In this document: positions 12,181-24,073 of the stretch, one piece after another
Numbering within the stretch: position 1 is the stretch's first letter
Layout: each line of letters begins with the position of its first letter
Assembly: GCA_947359465.1 (NCBI GenBank)
Contig: OX375876.1
Span: 66,346,998-66,410,997, forward strand
Direction: 5' to 3'
From: Metellina segmentata
Lineage: Eukaryota; Arthropoda; Arachnida; Araneae; Tetragnathidae
DNA: 64,000 nt
Notes under the pieces: model-generated
Told to the model about the DNA's origin: nothing
The model's database searches: none
Seen by the model: only the letters and a program-made list of their open reading frames with translations
Translations under genes and position numbers: made by a program

Positions 12181-12767
12181 ACCATTACTAACTTAAACCA
12201 CTTAGTAAAAAACATACTAAAATTAGATTGTAATGAATGTAAGGAAATGAAAAAAAACTTTCATTCTACTGTTATTCCGTGTAGAAAGTTTTTGTAAGAA
12301 GTGTAAAACTTCCCCTGCAGTTTCAAAAATTAGTTTCCGGATATATTTAGCAGAGTGCTTTTTACAATACGACGTATTCGATTGAAAAAAAGGTAACATT
12401 TATAATGCATCCCATTATTTATATTGTATAACTCGTCTAAATTTACTTAAAGTACTATATAGAAATATTAACAAAAAATTAGATTGGATATAATCTAAGG
12501 AAATGAAAAAATACATTCATGATACTGGTTATTATGTATGGAAAATATTTAAAGTGAGGTACAACTGCCCCTTAGGGATCCAAAAAACAGTTTCCAGAGC
12601 TATTTAGTAAAATACTTTGTTTTATAATGTAATATATTCGACAGAAAAACATGCAATACTTACCATTTTTAATTGAAAATCAGTTGTCAAAACTAACTTA
12701 AGCCAGTAGGTAGGAATAATATCAAAATTAGATTGGAATGAATCTAAGCAAATGTAGAAATATACTC
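12181..12767. repeat. Degenerate ~250-bp tandem array, left part
   Basis: The landmark attagattg(g/t)aatgaatctaagg occurs near 12223, 12479 and 12728, which gives units of about 256 and 249 bp. Other aligned landmarks are agtttccggatatatttag/agtttccagagctatttag and the block attcgattgaaaaa/attcgacagaaaaa. A fourth landmark lies at 13821 beyond a Tc1 insertion. The units are diverged, so the array is old. Confidence 0.8.
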
Positions 12768-12769
12768 TA

Positions 12770-13615
12770 TAACAAAATAAAAATCAATGCACCAAGAAAG
12801 AGTTGTGCCGGGCTCGATCAACTTGTAATGGCATTGACTGGGGACATACAGTCTTTAGTGACGAATCCCATTTCTAACTGTGTCCTGACAACAAGTGCAG
12901 ACGTTCCTGGAGAATTCCGGGACTTCGTGAGAATCCTGCCCTTACTATCTCTCGCCACACATACCCAAAACAGGGCGTTGTGGTCTGTGGTCCATCTCCT
13001 TTTATAGCCGGACCCTTTTGATACTCATTTCTGGCACACTTACAGCACAGCAGTACGTAGAGAACATTCTACGACCCGGCTGTACTACCGTTCCTTTTGC
13101 GACACCCCGGACTTATTTTTCAACAATATAACAAGATTCATCCTCTCCGCGTAACTCTCGAGTCTCTCGGCCTTAGGTTTAATATTGCCAAAAGGCGCCC
13201 AAGGCACGTGTTGCCATGAACTGTCTTCAAGCTATCCCTACACCTCCTTGGCCAGATGGTCTCCTGGACTCTCTCCCATAGAGCAAATTTAGAACGTTAT
13301 GGGAAGGCGATTGCAGCCATCCGAGAATATTGACTATTTAGCTCTTCAGTTGTAGACAATTTGTCAAGAAATTCCGCTGGACACCATCCGGAAACTTTTT
13401 CAGTCTATGCCACGCCGGGTGACAGCTTGCATCCAGGTCAGAGGTAGACCAACGCCTTATTGACTTCCTCCCTTTGTAATAGTCAAACTCTGAAATAATG
13501 CATTCAATTGTTCTGAAATTTTAATCGTTTGTTGTTCTATGTATATTCTTTACATCCGCCAATTTTGATTGTAATCTGACAACTCCTTCTTGGTGCGTCG
13601 ATTTTTTTTTGTTAC
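12770..13615 (+). mobile_element. Tc1-type element, family B, internally deleted, with both ends
   Basis: The ends are inverted: taacaaaataaaaatcaatg at the left, and the reverse complement of the sequence at 13580-13615, with gcaccaagaa conserved on both sides. The plus strand reads broken Tc1 transposase from just before the first catalytic aspartate (WGHTVFSDESHF near 12838-12873). It continues through a region where the second aspartate motif has decayed (FFNNITR near 13117) to LSPIEQI, then MGRRLQPSEN and MPRRVTACIQVRG near the C-terminus. The N-terminal DNA-binding part is missing. The element splits the third unit of the 250-bp tandem array. Confidence 0.82.
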
Positions 13616-13860
13616 ATAATGTAATTTTAAAGTCAGTGTTTTCATGTGTGAAAGTGGGTATTAAATGTGGGTTACAACCCTTGGAGATTCAAAAATTAAG
13701 TGCTATTTTTAGTAAAGTATATAATTTTGTTATACAGCATAGACAACATAAATACTAATACCTACTATTTTTTATTGAAAAACGGTTATCAAAATGAACT
13801 TAAGTAGGAATGGTATCAAAATTAGAGTTCAATGAATCTAAACAAAAGTGTTAAAGTAGA
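13616..13860. repeat. Degenerate ~250-bp tandem array, right part
   Basis: Resumes the third unit (aaaattaagtgctatttttag, matching agtttccagagctatttag) and ends with the fourth landmark attagagttcaatgaatcta near 13821. Removing the Tc1 insertion restores a spacing of about 250 bp from the landmark at 12728. Confidence 0.72.
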
Positions 13861-15384
13861 GCACTAATACTGTTAACTTGTGTGTTTGTTTGGTTCAGAT
13901 TTTTTTTCACTAATATTTAATCTGGAATTATATTTAGGAGTTATTTTAAAGGATCGAAAAATCAGATTAAAATATTTTTTTTCTAATTGTGTAAATCAAT
14001 TGAAATTAGACTTCAATTCAAAGTTAGTTCAGTTGATTAATTAGTATTTGTATGTAATTTATTTCTTTTTAAGAATGTAGTCTGAATACGATTTAGTTTC
14101 TTTAGAAAAAGGGAACTACTGAAGCAACTAAAACCATATAGCAAATCCTCTATCAAAAAACCTTTGTTTCAACACTTTTTAAACCTCTCTTACTACCCAA
14201 TATATAAATTAACAAAACACTTGTCACTCACTACATAAAATTAAGATTTTAATCACAGTCAATATTTGATTATTTTGCAACATCATATTTCAAAGAAGAT
14301 TATTTATCAGCTTTTAATATAAGGTAGTGCATTATTTTTAAATTTCCAAAATCCTTTTGATTAATTTGTTGTATTTATTCTTTTTCTAGTTGCATGCAAT
14401 TTCTTAAAAAATTTTAAATGTTCGATACATTTGTCGGTTTGAAACATTTTAAATTATACCTTGGACCCCCGCACACATTAATTCATTATTTCGGATTCCA
14501 AAAAGATAATTTTAATTGCAATTTTTATTCGACTTTAATATTTTTGAGAGGTAATGAAGCATTTTAAATTGGAAATTGAATTTTAACCGTGTTTTAGAAG
14601 GATTTAAGTGACATTAATTTCATATTCGAATTACTAATTTAGAAAAGCTCCATACCATTTCACTTAAGTAGATAAGCGATTTAATATAAAACTATGAGTA
14701 CCAATAATTTATACTATCATTCTGAATGTTTCATAAAATATTTATCACATTAATTTATTCACATTAGTCCAATAAATAAACTGTAATTTTAAATTACCAC
14801 TACACATTTTGCTAAATATATTTATAAGGCATTCATTTTAAAAGATAAGCATTAAAAACCCATTGCAAATTGCAAAATAGTAACTAAATATGCGTCTTAT
14901 GTCAAATCTAGACTTTTCGTTAGATAAGTTCTATCGGTATTTTTTCAGTGTTTCGACATATAGTAAATAATTGAATAAAGACTAAATACAGACTAATATT
15001 AAAATGTAGCAAAAGCTATTACATACTAATTCTACAAAATCATTTAAATATTTATTATTATTTGCATTTGCAAAACAATGTAATCATTATTCGTGTTGTT
15101 ATAACAATGTTTTCTAAACAATCAGTTTACTTGTTTTCATGACTCGTGTAATAAATGCTATATCACTACGATAACAGAATACATGATAATAAATTAAATT
15201 AAAAGTGCTTGATAAAAATATATGGACTGATAAGAATTTACTTCTTTATTAGGAGTAGAGCCAAAATAAAAGTAATCGAAATTCCTTCATCAATCTTTAA
15301 AGAGTGGAAGAATGCATCAAAATAAACATTTTATCAAAGAATGTATGTCGGCAACTATTGTTCGTACACCTTCCACGGATTGAT
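13861..15384. other. AT-rich non-coding stretch
   Basis: No coding frame above chance, no unit repeat and no inverted ends recognised. Confidence 0.5.
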
Positions 15385-15790
15385 AGAGAATCTTTATTAG
15401 TATGCAGATAGCTGTGTAACTGGTGGATTGGCGTGCTCCCAAGCATGAGTATCGTGCGTATCAAACATTCCATCGTTTACTCACAAAGAGGCTTCATGTG
15501 TGAATAGCACGTATGATGGAAAATCTGGTTGTACTGTAGAACTTAATGGGAAATCTTAATGCGCAGAGGAGAATCCATAAGGTTCAATGATTCTACTGTA
15601 AATGGAAGGATATTATTGATGCTCTTGCAGAATCCTCCAATAGCCCACTAAGCTAAGTGCCACAGCTTGCGTGTTTATGCCAGATTCCCCCACCACCACA
15701 CACACACACACACTAAATCTTGTTTAGAATGTCTTCTTCCATTTCTGAAGGTCCCCAACTTTTCGGCCAACCCGTTTTATATCTGCTCAA
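15385..15790 (-). pseudogene. Decayed DDE transposase fragment (IS630/Tc1-mariner superfamily)
   Basis: The minus strand reads, in shifting frames, a block with the spacing ILQEHQ-YPSIYSRI-EP, then PDFPSYVLFTHEASF, then VNDGMFDTHDTHAWEHANPP. In transposases of this group the phrase FTDEA-F marks the first catalytic aspartate. Here it reads FTHEA, so that aspartate appears to be lost. Stops and indels interrupt the frame several times. An AC microsatellite (15698-15713) has grown inside it. No terminal repeats were found, so the element's borders are unknown. Confidence 0.7.
15698..15713. repeat. (AC)n microsatellite
   Basis: Eight AC units within the transposase relic. Confidence 0.9.
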
Positions 15791-16560
15791 ATTAAATGCT
15801 CCGCTTTAACGCAGTCGGGACTGGAAATGCTCAAATGCTTCATGATTTGGCATTCACCCATTGGAAGGCGTTCATGATAGTCTTTAAAGAGCTTCTCCGT
15901 TCATATTGGTAATCGTTCCTATCGTTTAGATGCATGTAAGTCGTCACCGTATTCAGGTAAATGCTTAATATCATGAGAAATTCACGTTGAGAAAAAATAA
16001 GTTTTAAAAAATGAAAGTTGTTTGCAAACGTGCCAAACAGCACCCTTTAGAACATACTCGCAACGATTATGGACATATATTCTTTGAAGAAAATGTGTAT
16101 TTGGGAGCACGCAATCGCCCTTTGAAGTTTAACCACGGAATTACTAACCATATATACTTGGCCCACAGTGATTATAACACTTGTAAAGAAAATGACTGAA
16201 AAAATTTCCCAATATCTGCATCATTACACTGTCCAACGATTCATCATATATAGTGAAGGATCGGTAATAGTTATTTCTCATAGTTAGACTATAGAGCGAA
16301 ATTTTGATTAACAGTCCAATAACAAGGACCAATTACACTATTGCCATGATGCAGTTGTAAATCCTTAATTATGCAAAATGAATAATGAATATTCTTTTAA
16401 TTGAATTACGCATTAATTGTCATTTTACAAATGCTTCTACAGATGGATTAAACTAATGTATTTTAAATGTGTACTTGAGCCGAACCAGTTCTACATTTGA
16501 GCGTAAAATCAATTTAACGCAACATTATACGGAACTACATCTAGGGGCACACTTTACCAA
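15791..16560. other. Unannotated spacer
   Basis: Short frames on both strands (15840-16332) overlap one another and show no family signature. Confidence 0.45.
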
Positions 16561-17175
16561 TTTATTTCCTCTTAGAAAGATTTTGAATCCCGTTCCTTTT
16601 TTCAGACATTTGTAGCCCTCTTCCAAGAGCACTTGCTATTCCAGAAAAGATTTTAATGAATTTCCATCTCTGTAATTGAATTGATCGGGGTTTTAAAACG
16701 AGCGCGCTTCACGTGATGTCTGAAACTAAGAGTGTAAAATGAAAAATATTTAATTGGCTGGCAACTTGCACGTTCGATGAAGGGGGCTGCATTTCCCACA
16801 ATTCCTGCTTCCGCCAGTTATCATTAGAAGAGGTAATTAGTTTCTGTAACAACTACCATCAGAGCTTCATTTGGGCGCCAAAGCATGCCAGATCACTTTC
16901 ATAATCTACAGAACTTTAAAGTTCCCTAATTAACTAGAACAACGCGCAGTTTGTCATTTGCTCGCTCTGTCATTAGCTTCCGTCTCTCGATTGCGACCTG
17001 GGATTTGGCTCCGTATCGAGTTGTTTTTGATTTCCATCGTTTCTCAGGACTGTTTAAGTTTATTTTTAAACTTGTGGAAAGGTGGGTCCGAGATCTAACG
17101 ATCATGGATTTTTGATGAAATTGAGAGAAGTACTCTGGTAAAGTTGCTATAGGTGTGTCTAACTTTCTTTCCACA
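16561..17175. other. GC-richer unique island
   Basis: Contains none of the repeats found elsewhere in the window. It holds a minus-strand frame of 82 codons (16926-17174) with no domain that I can recognise. Candidate conserved non-coding DNA or a lone exon. The evidence is composition only. Confidence 0.3.
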
Positions 17176-17740
17176 AGTTCATCTTTTTAAGGTCTGGCAC
17201 TCGGTAACTTTTTCTTGCCCTATTTTTACCAAGTCTGAGTTGTTGTTATAGAGATTGTATAATCCTCACATGATTGTTAATATTGCATGTTCTAGTCTTA
17301 ATTTATGAAAGCTTACTCTTATGTCTCACACTCTGCATTGGGCATCAGAAGTATTGTTGGAAGAGTAACAAATTAGCAACCAGATAAGTTACCTTGTTAT
17401 TTGTAATCATTTTACTTAACATGAGCACAGCAGAATGTTTGGTGTGTAACTCAATTTAGAAAAGTATATTCAGCTAAATTCCCTTACAACGTCCGCTGAT
17501 CATTTCAACGTCAAGCATATTACTTGGTTCAAATACTTTTCATTCAGATAAAAATTGCCACAAGAGTAGCAAAACGTGCAGATTTCGTACCGTAAATATT
17601 TTATATGATGCTTCATTTATTTATTTGACTTTGGTTATACTGACCTCACCTTTCAATAGTGAAAATGGGTCAGTTTTACTCTCGTTTTTTCGCCAAAGTT
17701 TGTACATAGTTTGTAATTATTGTTTCAATTACAACGTTAT
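17176..17740. other. AT-rich spacer before the satellite
   Basis: No gene or repeat recognised. The frame 17625-17846 runs into the first satellite unit and is not evidence of a gene. Confidence 0.45.
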
Positions 17741-18740
17741 TCATAGGTGGTATTTGATCCCATCAGAAGAAAAAACGATGACTCCCAGAAAAGTAATGAA
17801 AAATTGTAAATCTGCTACGAGAACTATCCGAAAAATAATGTTTTGATGAGGATCATGTTCCAATTAGTCCAATAAGAAACAGGATTATGTAAAAAATTAC
17901 AGTGTCATTCATAGGTGGTATTTGATCCCAACAGAAGAAAAAACGATGACTCCCAGAAAAGTAATGAAAAATTGTAAATCTGCTACGAGAACTATCCGAA
18001 AAATAATGTTTTGATGAGGATCATGTTCCAATTATTCCAATAAGAAACAGGATGATGTAAAAAATTACAATGTCATTCATAGGTGGTATTTGATCCCATC
18101 AGTAGAAAAAACGATGACTCCCAGAAAAGTAATGACAAAATTGTAAATCTGTTATGAGAACTATCCGAAAAATAATGTTTTGATGAGGATCATGTTCCAA
18201 TTAGTCCAATAAGAAACAGGATGATGTAAAAAATTACAATGTCATTCATAGGTGGTATTTGATCCCATCAGAAGAAAAAACGATGACTCCCAGAAAAGTA
18301 ATGAAGAAATTGTAAATCTGTTATGAGAACTATCCGAAAAATAATGTTTCGATGAGGATCATGTTCCAATTAGTCCAATAAGAAACAGGATGATGTAAAA
18401 AATTACAATGTCATTCATAGGTGGTATTTGATCCCATCAGAAGAAAAAACGATGACTCCCAGAAAAGTAATGAAAAATTGTAAATCTGCTACGAGAACTA
18501 TCCGAAAAATAATGTTTTGATGAGGATCATGTTCCAATTAGTCCAATAAGAAACAGGATGATGTAAAAAATTACAATGTCATTCATAGGTCGTATTTGAT
18601 CCCATCAGAAGAAAAAACGATGACTCCCAGAAAAGTAATGAAGAAATTGTAAATCTGTTATGAGAACTATCCGAAAAATAATGTTTTGATGAGGATCATG
18701 TTCCAATTAGTCCAATAAGAAACAGGATGATGTAAAAAAT
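17741..18740. repeat. 168/169-bp tandem satellite, six copies
   Basis: The landmark tcataggtggtatttgatcc starts units at 17741, 17909, 18077, 18246, 18415 and 18583, which gives periods of 168, 168, 169, 169 and 168. The 169-bp units carry one extra base in the aatgacaaaattg/aatgaagaaattg segment. Units differ at only a few sites, and some variants are shared between non-adjacent units (ctgctacgag versus ctgttatgag). That pattern fits unequal exchange or gene conversion. The period is close to a nucleosome repeat. The array ends sharply at taaaaaat. Confidence 0.97.
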
Positions 18741-19575
18741 AAATCAAAACCTAAAAAATGACACATATTATACTGACACGTATTCCGATAATTTGGATTT
18801 ATACCATTTTCAATGGCACAAAATGGAAAGCTTATAATGAGTGACTGATTGATTCGAAAAACTTCACCGAGTTAAGTAAAATGTCAATGAATCCGTCTTG
18901 AGTTTATGAGTTAATGATTAAAAATATCAAAATTATAAATAGGAAACAGAATTGGAAATTCGTCTCAAACTCAAGAATGAAATGAAAATGTGCATTTTAT
19001 ATTCAACCAAAGCACATATAAAACGTGGTTTTCAATCGAATAACTAGTGCATGATAACTGTCAAAGCAATTGTTAAACGAAATGTAAGTAAGGAATGTAC
19101 TTAATTCAAGTAATTTTAACAGTAGAGTAAATGCGAGGATGGCATTTTACAGGGAATAGCGTATTCTATGAATTCATAACCATAAAATTTGCGGGAAGTG
19201 CCGTCTTCCTGTTAAATTGAGTACAAACTTCAGAATTATTAATAGAATCCCTCTATTTTGACATAAAATTTCGAATTTGCATCAAAATTTAATTCCAGAT
19301 ATCAAACTTCATGTCATTCGGTCTATCGCTTTCGTTATGAGTATAGAAGCTTTAAAGCTCCTAATGGTTAAATCAGTTTATCAGACTTTTATTTATATCT
19401 TCATAAATAATATTTACAAAGCGCTGATATCTTGTAACATGTTACTGTTATAAAATCCGCCTAATGTTTTCTTTTTTTACTGATATTTGGGAACAAATAT
19501 TAATTATTAAATAATTATTTTAAATAATTGGGAGTTGCAGTTTTAATATATCTTCATGGAAATCAACTTTTAATA
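18741..19575. other. AT-rich spacer
   Basis: No gene or unit repeat recognised. Confidence 0.5.
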
Positions 19576-19823
19576 TGAGGCGTTGCGGATACGAAGGGAG
19601 AACTCAACAAATGCTGGTTTCTAGAAAAACGCATTTAAAGTAGAAGCTATACCTCTCTTAGAACGTAAGATAGTTAATGTCAGTCCTACTATTGTATGGT
19701 TAGAAAGGGCAAACTCAACAAAATAGTTAATACCTTTATTCACTAATGTCTGACAAACCAAAATATGAGAATACAATGTTTTCGCCCAATGTTGATTTCT
19801 CCCTTCGTCTCCGCAACGCCTCA
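19576..19823. mobile_element. 248-bp MITE with ~33-bp terminal inverted repeats
   Basis: The left end TGAGGCGTTGCGGATACGAA and the reverse complement of the right end match over 33 bases with two differences (TACG/GACG and CTCAAC/ATCAAC). Both ends abut TA, the target duplication of Tc1/mariner-type elements. The inside has no coding capacity. Ends this well preserved indicate recent insertion, or selection by a transposase encoded elsewhere. Confidence 0.88.
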
Positions 19824-19825
19824 TA

Positions 19826-21515
19826 CGACAATGCTAAATTTCAGCTAATTTCTTTGGATAGTTATTTTGATACACATAAATTTGTACTCACACTACGATA
19901 ATTTTAGGGGGCGTTCAAAAGCTGAGAAAAAAATCAAATATGTTGGCTGTTTAAATTTTTTTTTTAAATATTGTAAAATATCATACATTTGTAATCTAAA
20001 TATATTTTATTTTCCAGTTATATGTGGTGCAGATTAACTCAAATAATCAAGAAACAATCAAATGGTAAAAATGGGCAAAAGTCATATTTTTCAATTTAAT
20101 ACGTCTATTTTTCAATAGCAGTCTTAATGGTAAACACTTGCGATAGTAGTTACTTTTCACTATTAAAAGTGACAATTTATTTAGCTGTTGATAGTCATAG
20201 CTAAGTTAGCTCTGTGGATAACTAAAGCTAAAACTTTGTAAATGAGTTTAACAGTTATTATTCCTTAAAAAATTGTTAACAGTAAATTTTAACAGTTAAA
20301 ATTGCATATCATTCTTTCCAGAGCTTTAATAATTTTTAATTTTGTTATTTTTTAACTTTTATCCATAAAACATAACATTTTCTCTACCAGTTCTTAACTG
20401 TTAAAATTTTCGATGACAGTTGTTTATTGTTTTAATATAATAACACGGTTATTATAATTAAACATAAATCGGAATAACAGACCATCTCAAGACGCAATTC
20501 TTGTTTGATAAAGTTCTAATAGTTGAGCACTGCTGACTAAGGGCTGATGGAGGTGAGTGAAAAAGGTTCCCAGTTACTTTCAACAGTTTTTAGCAATTTA
20601 AATCAACTATTATATGAATTTATCTTGTGATTACTATCTAGTAGTTTAAACTACTTATTCGTGTCAAGTAACTTTTTCAATTCCTTTTCATTAAGATTGG
20701 ATTTCTTTTTATTTGTATTACTGCTATCCCAATAACATTTATCGATAAATAAAAATACAACAGTCGTTTACTGTAAATTTTTACTTATTGACACAACTGT
20801 GTAAAAACTCTGAAGTTTTGTATTTAAAAAGGAATATTATATCAGCCTTTCCTTTATCACCCTTTCAATCCAACCTATCACCTTACTATATTAAGGTATA
20901 TTATGTAGACTTCCTTCCTTTAAGCATCAAATGAACAGTTCTTGATAAACTACAAATATTCTCGGTCTACGAATTGACACTTTAAATGTGGAGATAATTC
21001 CTGAAACGAACAATGACTTTTTTCGGATAAAACGACAGTAAATTCCCTAAATCTCATAATTAGACTAATATGACGATGTAGAAACTAATTGAAGCATCAA
21101 AACATGGTGTTGCCATAGAAAACTCTCTTTTTGATTGGCCTATCGTGCAGTTTTGACTTATTTGGAGATGACGTTATTCCCTATTGGAACCTTCAAATTT
21201 GCACTAATATGAATAGTGCTTGATATAACGAGGTTCGTTTTTTTCACCGTGACTTTGCATAGCATAAATTAGATTAATTAGTGTTAAAATCAGCCAAAAT
21301 ATTTTATTGTCAAAGAAAATAACATCTTTTTTTTCTGAATTCCAGGGTTTAACAATCGACTAAACGTATTCTTCTGTGGTGTTTATAATTAAATCCTTTT
21401 GAGTGAAAATATTCTAAAATATGTTTCAAGTTAACTACAATGGAAAAAAATAATAATTACATTTAAACTTTACAGCTGTTTTACACGATTTATGTATAGG
21501 TATCGAAATGTATAG
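19826..21515. other. AT-rich non-coding stretch
   Basis: No gene. Positions 20100-20460 carry many copies of the short word taacagt/actgtta in both directions, too scattered to define a unit. Confidence 0.45.
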
Positions 21516-21839
21516 GTCAGTGGGAGACTAGGGTCAGTTGTAACAGGGTACGGTTGAAACAACAATAATAGTGGGCAGGAAATTGGTGAAAGTGCTGTAA
21601 GTGAAATAAGAAATACGTGGAATTCCTGTTTGAATGGGCCCGCTAAAGTTTAGTGTTTTTCGTCTGCATCACAAGTGTGTGAGAAGGGTTCTTTTTTTTG
21701 CAAGAAAAAGTATTCTTGTTGTTGTCATTTTGCTTTTTAATCAAAAACTATACTAGTTATACGGCTGTTCGCACAATTTTTAGACGATTTTGTAAGCGGT
21801 AATAAAAAATCGTTTGCTGCAAAAGGAATAATTGCAGTT

Positions 21840-22295
21840 GTACTATGTTTTTAAAAGTTCAAATTATCGTCTGCGGCTTGAGAGGTTTGTTTTTATTCAA
21901 AATGGCGTTTTTAACGAAGCAGTGGTTCGAAGGCTATATTTATGCTCTTTCCGAAGAGAAATATTCATATTCCGTTACCCAAAAACGATGTGAAAGTCAT
22001 GGTTTTGTGATATCTAACGCGTCGATAGGTAATATCGACAACAAGAAAGGAAAATAACGTCAAATTGGAGCCTCAAGTGGGACAAAAATTCCAAACAAGT
22101 ATCCAAGGAAGAAACGGACATCTTCGACTATTGCAAAGATACGTTGTTTAAGGTTAAAAGAAAAGCCCCCTAGTCAAAGTACATTTGCTAAATCATTAAT
22201 AGTTCGGTGTCCACTGTAAACAAAATGATAAACGTTGATTTAAATCTTTAAAAAAAAAAAACGCAATGTGCATCGTTATATATGGTTGGCTTATC
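21840..22295 (+). pseudogene. HTH-type transposase N-terminal fragment inside the pogo relic
   Basis: The frame reads FEGYIYALSEEKYSYSVTQK, then SHGFVISNASIGNIDNKKGK, then after a shift PNKYPRKKRTSSTIAKI and LKEKPPSQSTFAKSL. This looks like the winged or paired HTH region of an IS630/Tc1-mariner transposase: a recognition helix, the next HTH, and a basic KKRT linker. Pogo-type proteins start differently, so this may be a nested insertion or a fused 5' part. It is disrupted by stops after 22057 and has no catalytic region. Confidence 0.5.
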
Positions 22296-22379
22296 TAAGT
22301 CCAAATTTGTGTAATTGATTTCCATTTCCATTGTTTATTTGGAGGTTAAGACGACACATGTTCTAAGAGATGTGTTGGG

Positions 22380-23565
22380 TATGGTTGTGACAACTTTATC
22401 GGGGATGATTCAGATTAGATGCAAGACGAAGGTTTTGTAATATTTTTGAAACATTTTCAAAAACACACACTTATTAACTGCCCATAATGTATTACTTGTG
22501 TTATACAATCATCCATCATTCATATCAATTCATATTAATGCTCTGGATTTCTGTAAAGAAAACGGAATCGTACGTTACGTTTCCGTGACAAGTTGCAACC
22601 ACTTGATCTATCAGTATATGGGTCATTGAAAATATCTAAATTCATAGTATGACGCTTGGATGCGGAACCTCCCAGGCAAAACAATGAGTATCTACGTATT
22701 ATATACCTGGTATTGTGGCTATTACTATGCCGTTAGCTCTCACTTCGACCAGCATTTATGCTGGTTTTAAGAAAACTGGCCTTTATCTATTTAACCCGGA
22801 CATATTTACTGACCATGATATCGCGCCATTTGAACGACCGTCCAAATCCGAATGCAGCAAAACCGGAAGATAACAATCCTACGCCGGCTATAAGTCCTTC
22901 CATTTTGAATGAACAGCCTAACTTCTATGTAGACGATGATGAACACACGCCAAATCTGAATTATGAAAGGTATGAAAATAAAGTATATTGAAGCATGTTC
23001 TATTCAGACTGAAGAAGTTGCTCAAGCAAATCCAACACTAGAGTTTGTTCAGTCTTCTCTAGTTATCCAATAAATTCTCCAACTCATGAAAACGAAAATA
23101 ATGCAAATAGTCAAGCAGATTCGCCGAAACCATCTATAAGCATTGATGTATTCTTACCTGAAATAGTGAGACCTTCCCCCAAAGCACCGCACAGACTAAC
23201 GGTGTATAAGGGGGAGGATAAGATAAAAATCTGAAATATACACAGATACGCCAGAAGAACAGGCAGTACGATAAGAGACTGGGAAAAGTGAACGAAAAAA
23301 GAAGGTAAAAGGAATTAAAGTCAATTTAAACAAAAAATAAAAATATTCTAAGATAAGAACAAGAAAATGACCCCAAACGCAAAAATGTCCTTACATGAAG
23401 AAGAGGAGGAGTAATAATGTTTGGTGTGTGCGATGAAAGTTATGGCACTCGCAGGTCAGGAGACTATTGGGTACAATGCACAGGCTGTCGAATGTGGGCC
23501 CATGAGGCTTGTAAAGAGGGAGATCCTTATTATTTATGTCATAATTGTGAATCTTACTGATTAGT
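22380..23565 (+). pseudogene. Pogo/jerky-like transposase C-terminal region with PHD-type finger
   Basis: Pieces in three frames follow the family order. First comes FLKHFQKH, then HNVLLVLYNHPSFISIHINA followed by LDFCKENGI near 22482-22570. The usual LDNH catalytic motif reads LYNH here, so the aspartate is replaced by tyrosine at codon 22504-22506. Next is a degraded LQPLDLSVYGSLK block, then IYAGFKKTGLYLFNPDIFTD near 22755-22815, and after a frameshift DRPNPNAAKPEDNN. The end (23417-23560) encodes a C4HC3-like finger in which CDESYG, WVQCTGCRMWAHEACKEG and YYLCHNCESY supply the metal ligands. The finger is in frame with its stop and looks intact. Confidence 0.78.
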
Positions 23566-24073
23566 GTAAGATTTTGTTCATTATTATTTTATTTGTTTTG
23601 TCGCACAAGTTTTTTGTTACTTTTTATCGAATTTTATAGGTTTTCATTTTTATTTAAGCTTGTACTGCTGAGGTTTTTTAATTGAGGTTTATGAAGTTTA
23701 AGCTTAGTTATTTTTTCGAATAGCAATGAGACTGTTTCTTATCATTGGGAATATCGATAAATGACCGTATTGTGTGATTTTGACCTAATAAATAAATATT
23801 TAACAACATAATTCTCATTATTCTTCCATTGTTCCAACTGACCCCAACCACTGTTACAACCGGCCCGGGTATGGAGTAGGTTGAAACATTTTCCCTGATT
23901 TTTTTAAATGCCTTCAGATGTCTTTGCAATGCAGATAATGCCATTATAACCTCATCCATTTGTATAGTGATAACTAAGATTCAATTAAGGCATAATGTCG
24001 AATAAGCTGAGGTCAAAATGTTGTCACCGAGAGCGATTTTGCTGAAAATGTTTCAACCGATCCCGTCTCCCCT

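Larger units (their letters stand above)
21518..24073 (+). mobile_element. Pogo/Tigger-like element relic, about 2.55 kb
   Basis: Putative inverted ends are CAGTGGGAGACTAGGGTCAG at 21518 and, reversed, ATAGGGGAGACGGGATCGGT ending at about 24073. TA flanks the right end. The plus strand between them carries the C-terminal two thirds of a pogo-like DDE transposase (22380-23560). A second, different transposase-like HTH segment sits at 21840-22295. The ends match imperfectly, so the exact borders are uncertain by a few bases. Confidence 0.68.

Noticed and set aside
17741..18740. CRISPR-like array
   Set aside because: The whole 168-bp unit is repeated. There are no short repeats with unique spacers, and the genome is eukaryotic.
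20100..20460. Operator-like cluster of taacagt/actgtta
   Set aside because: Spacing is irregular and the words are simple in an AT-rich context, so chance is likely.
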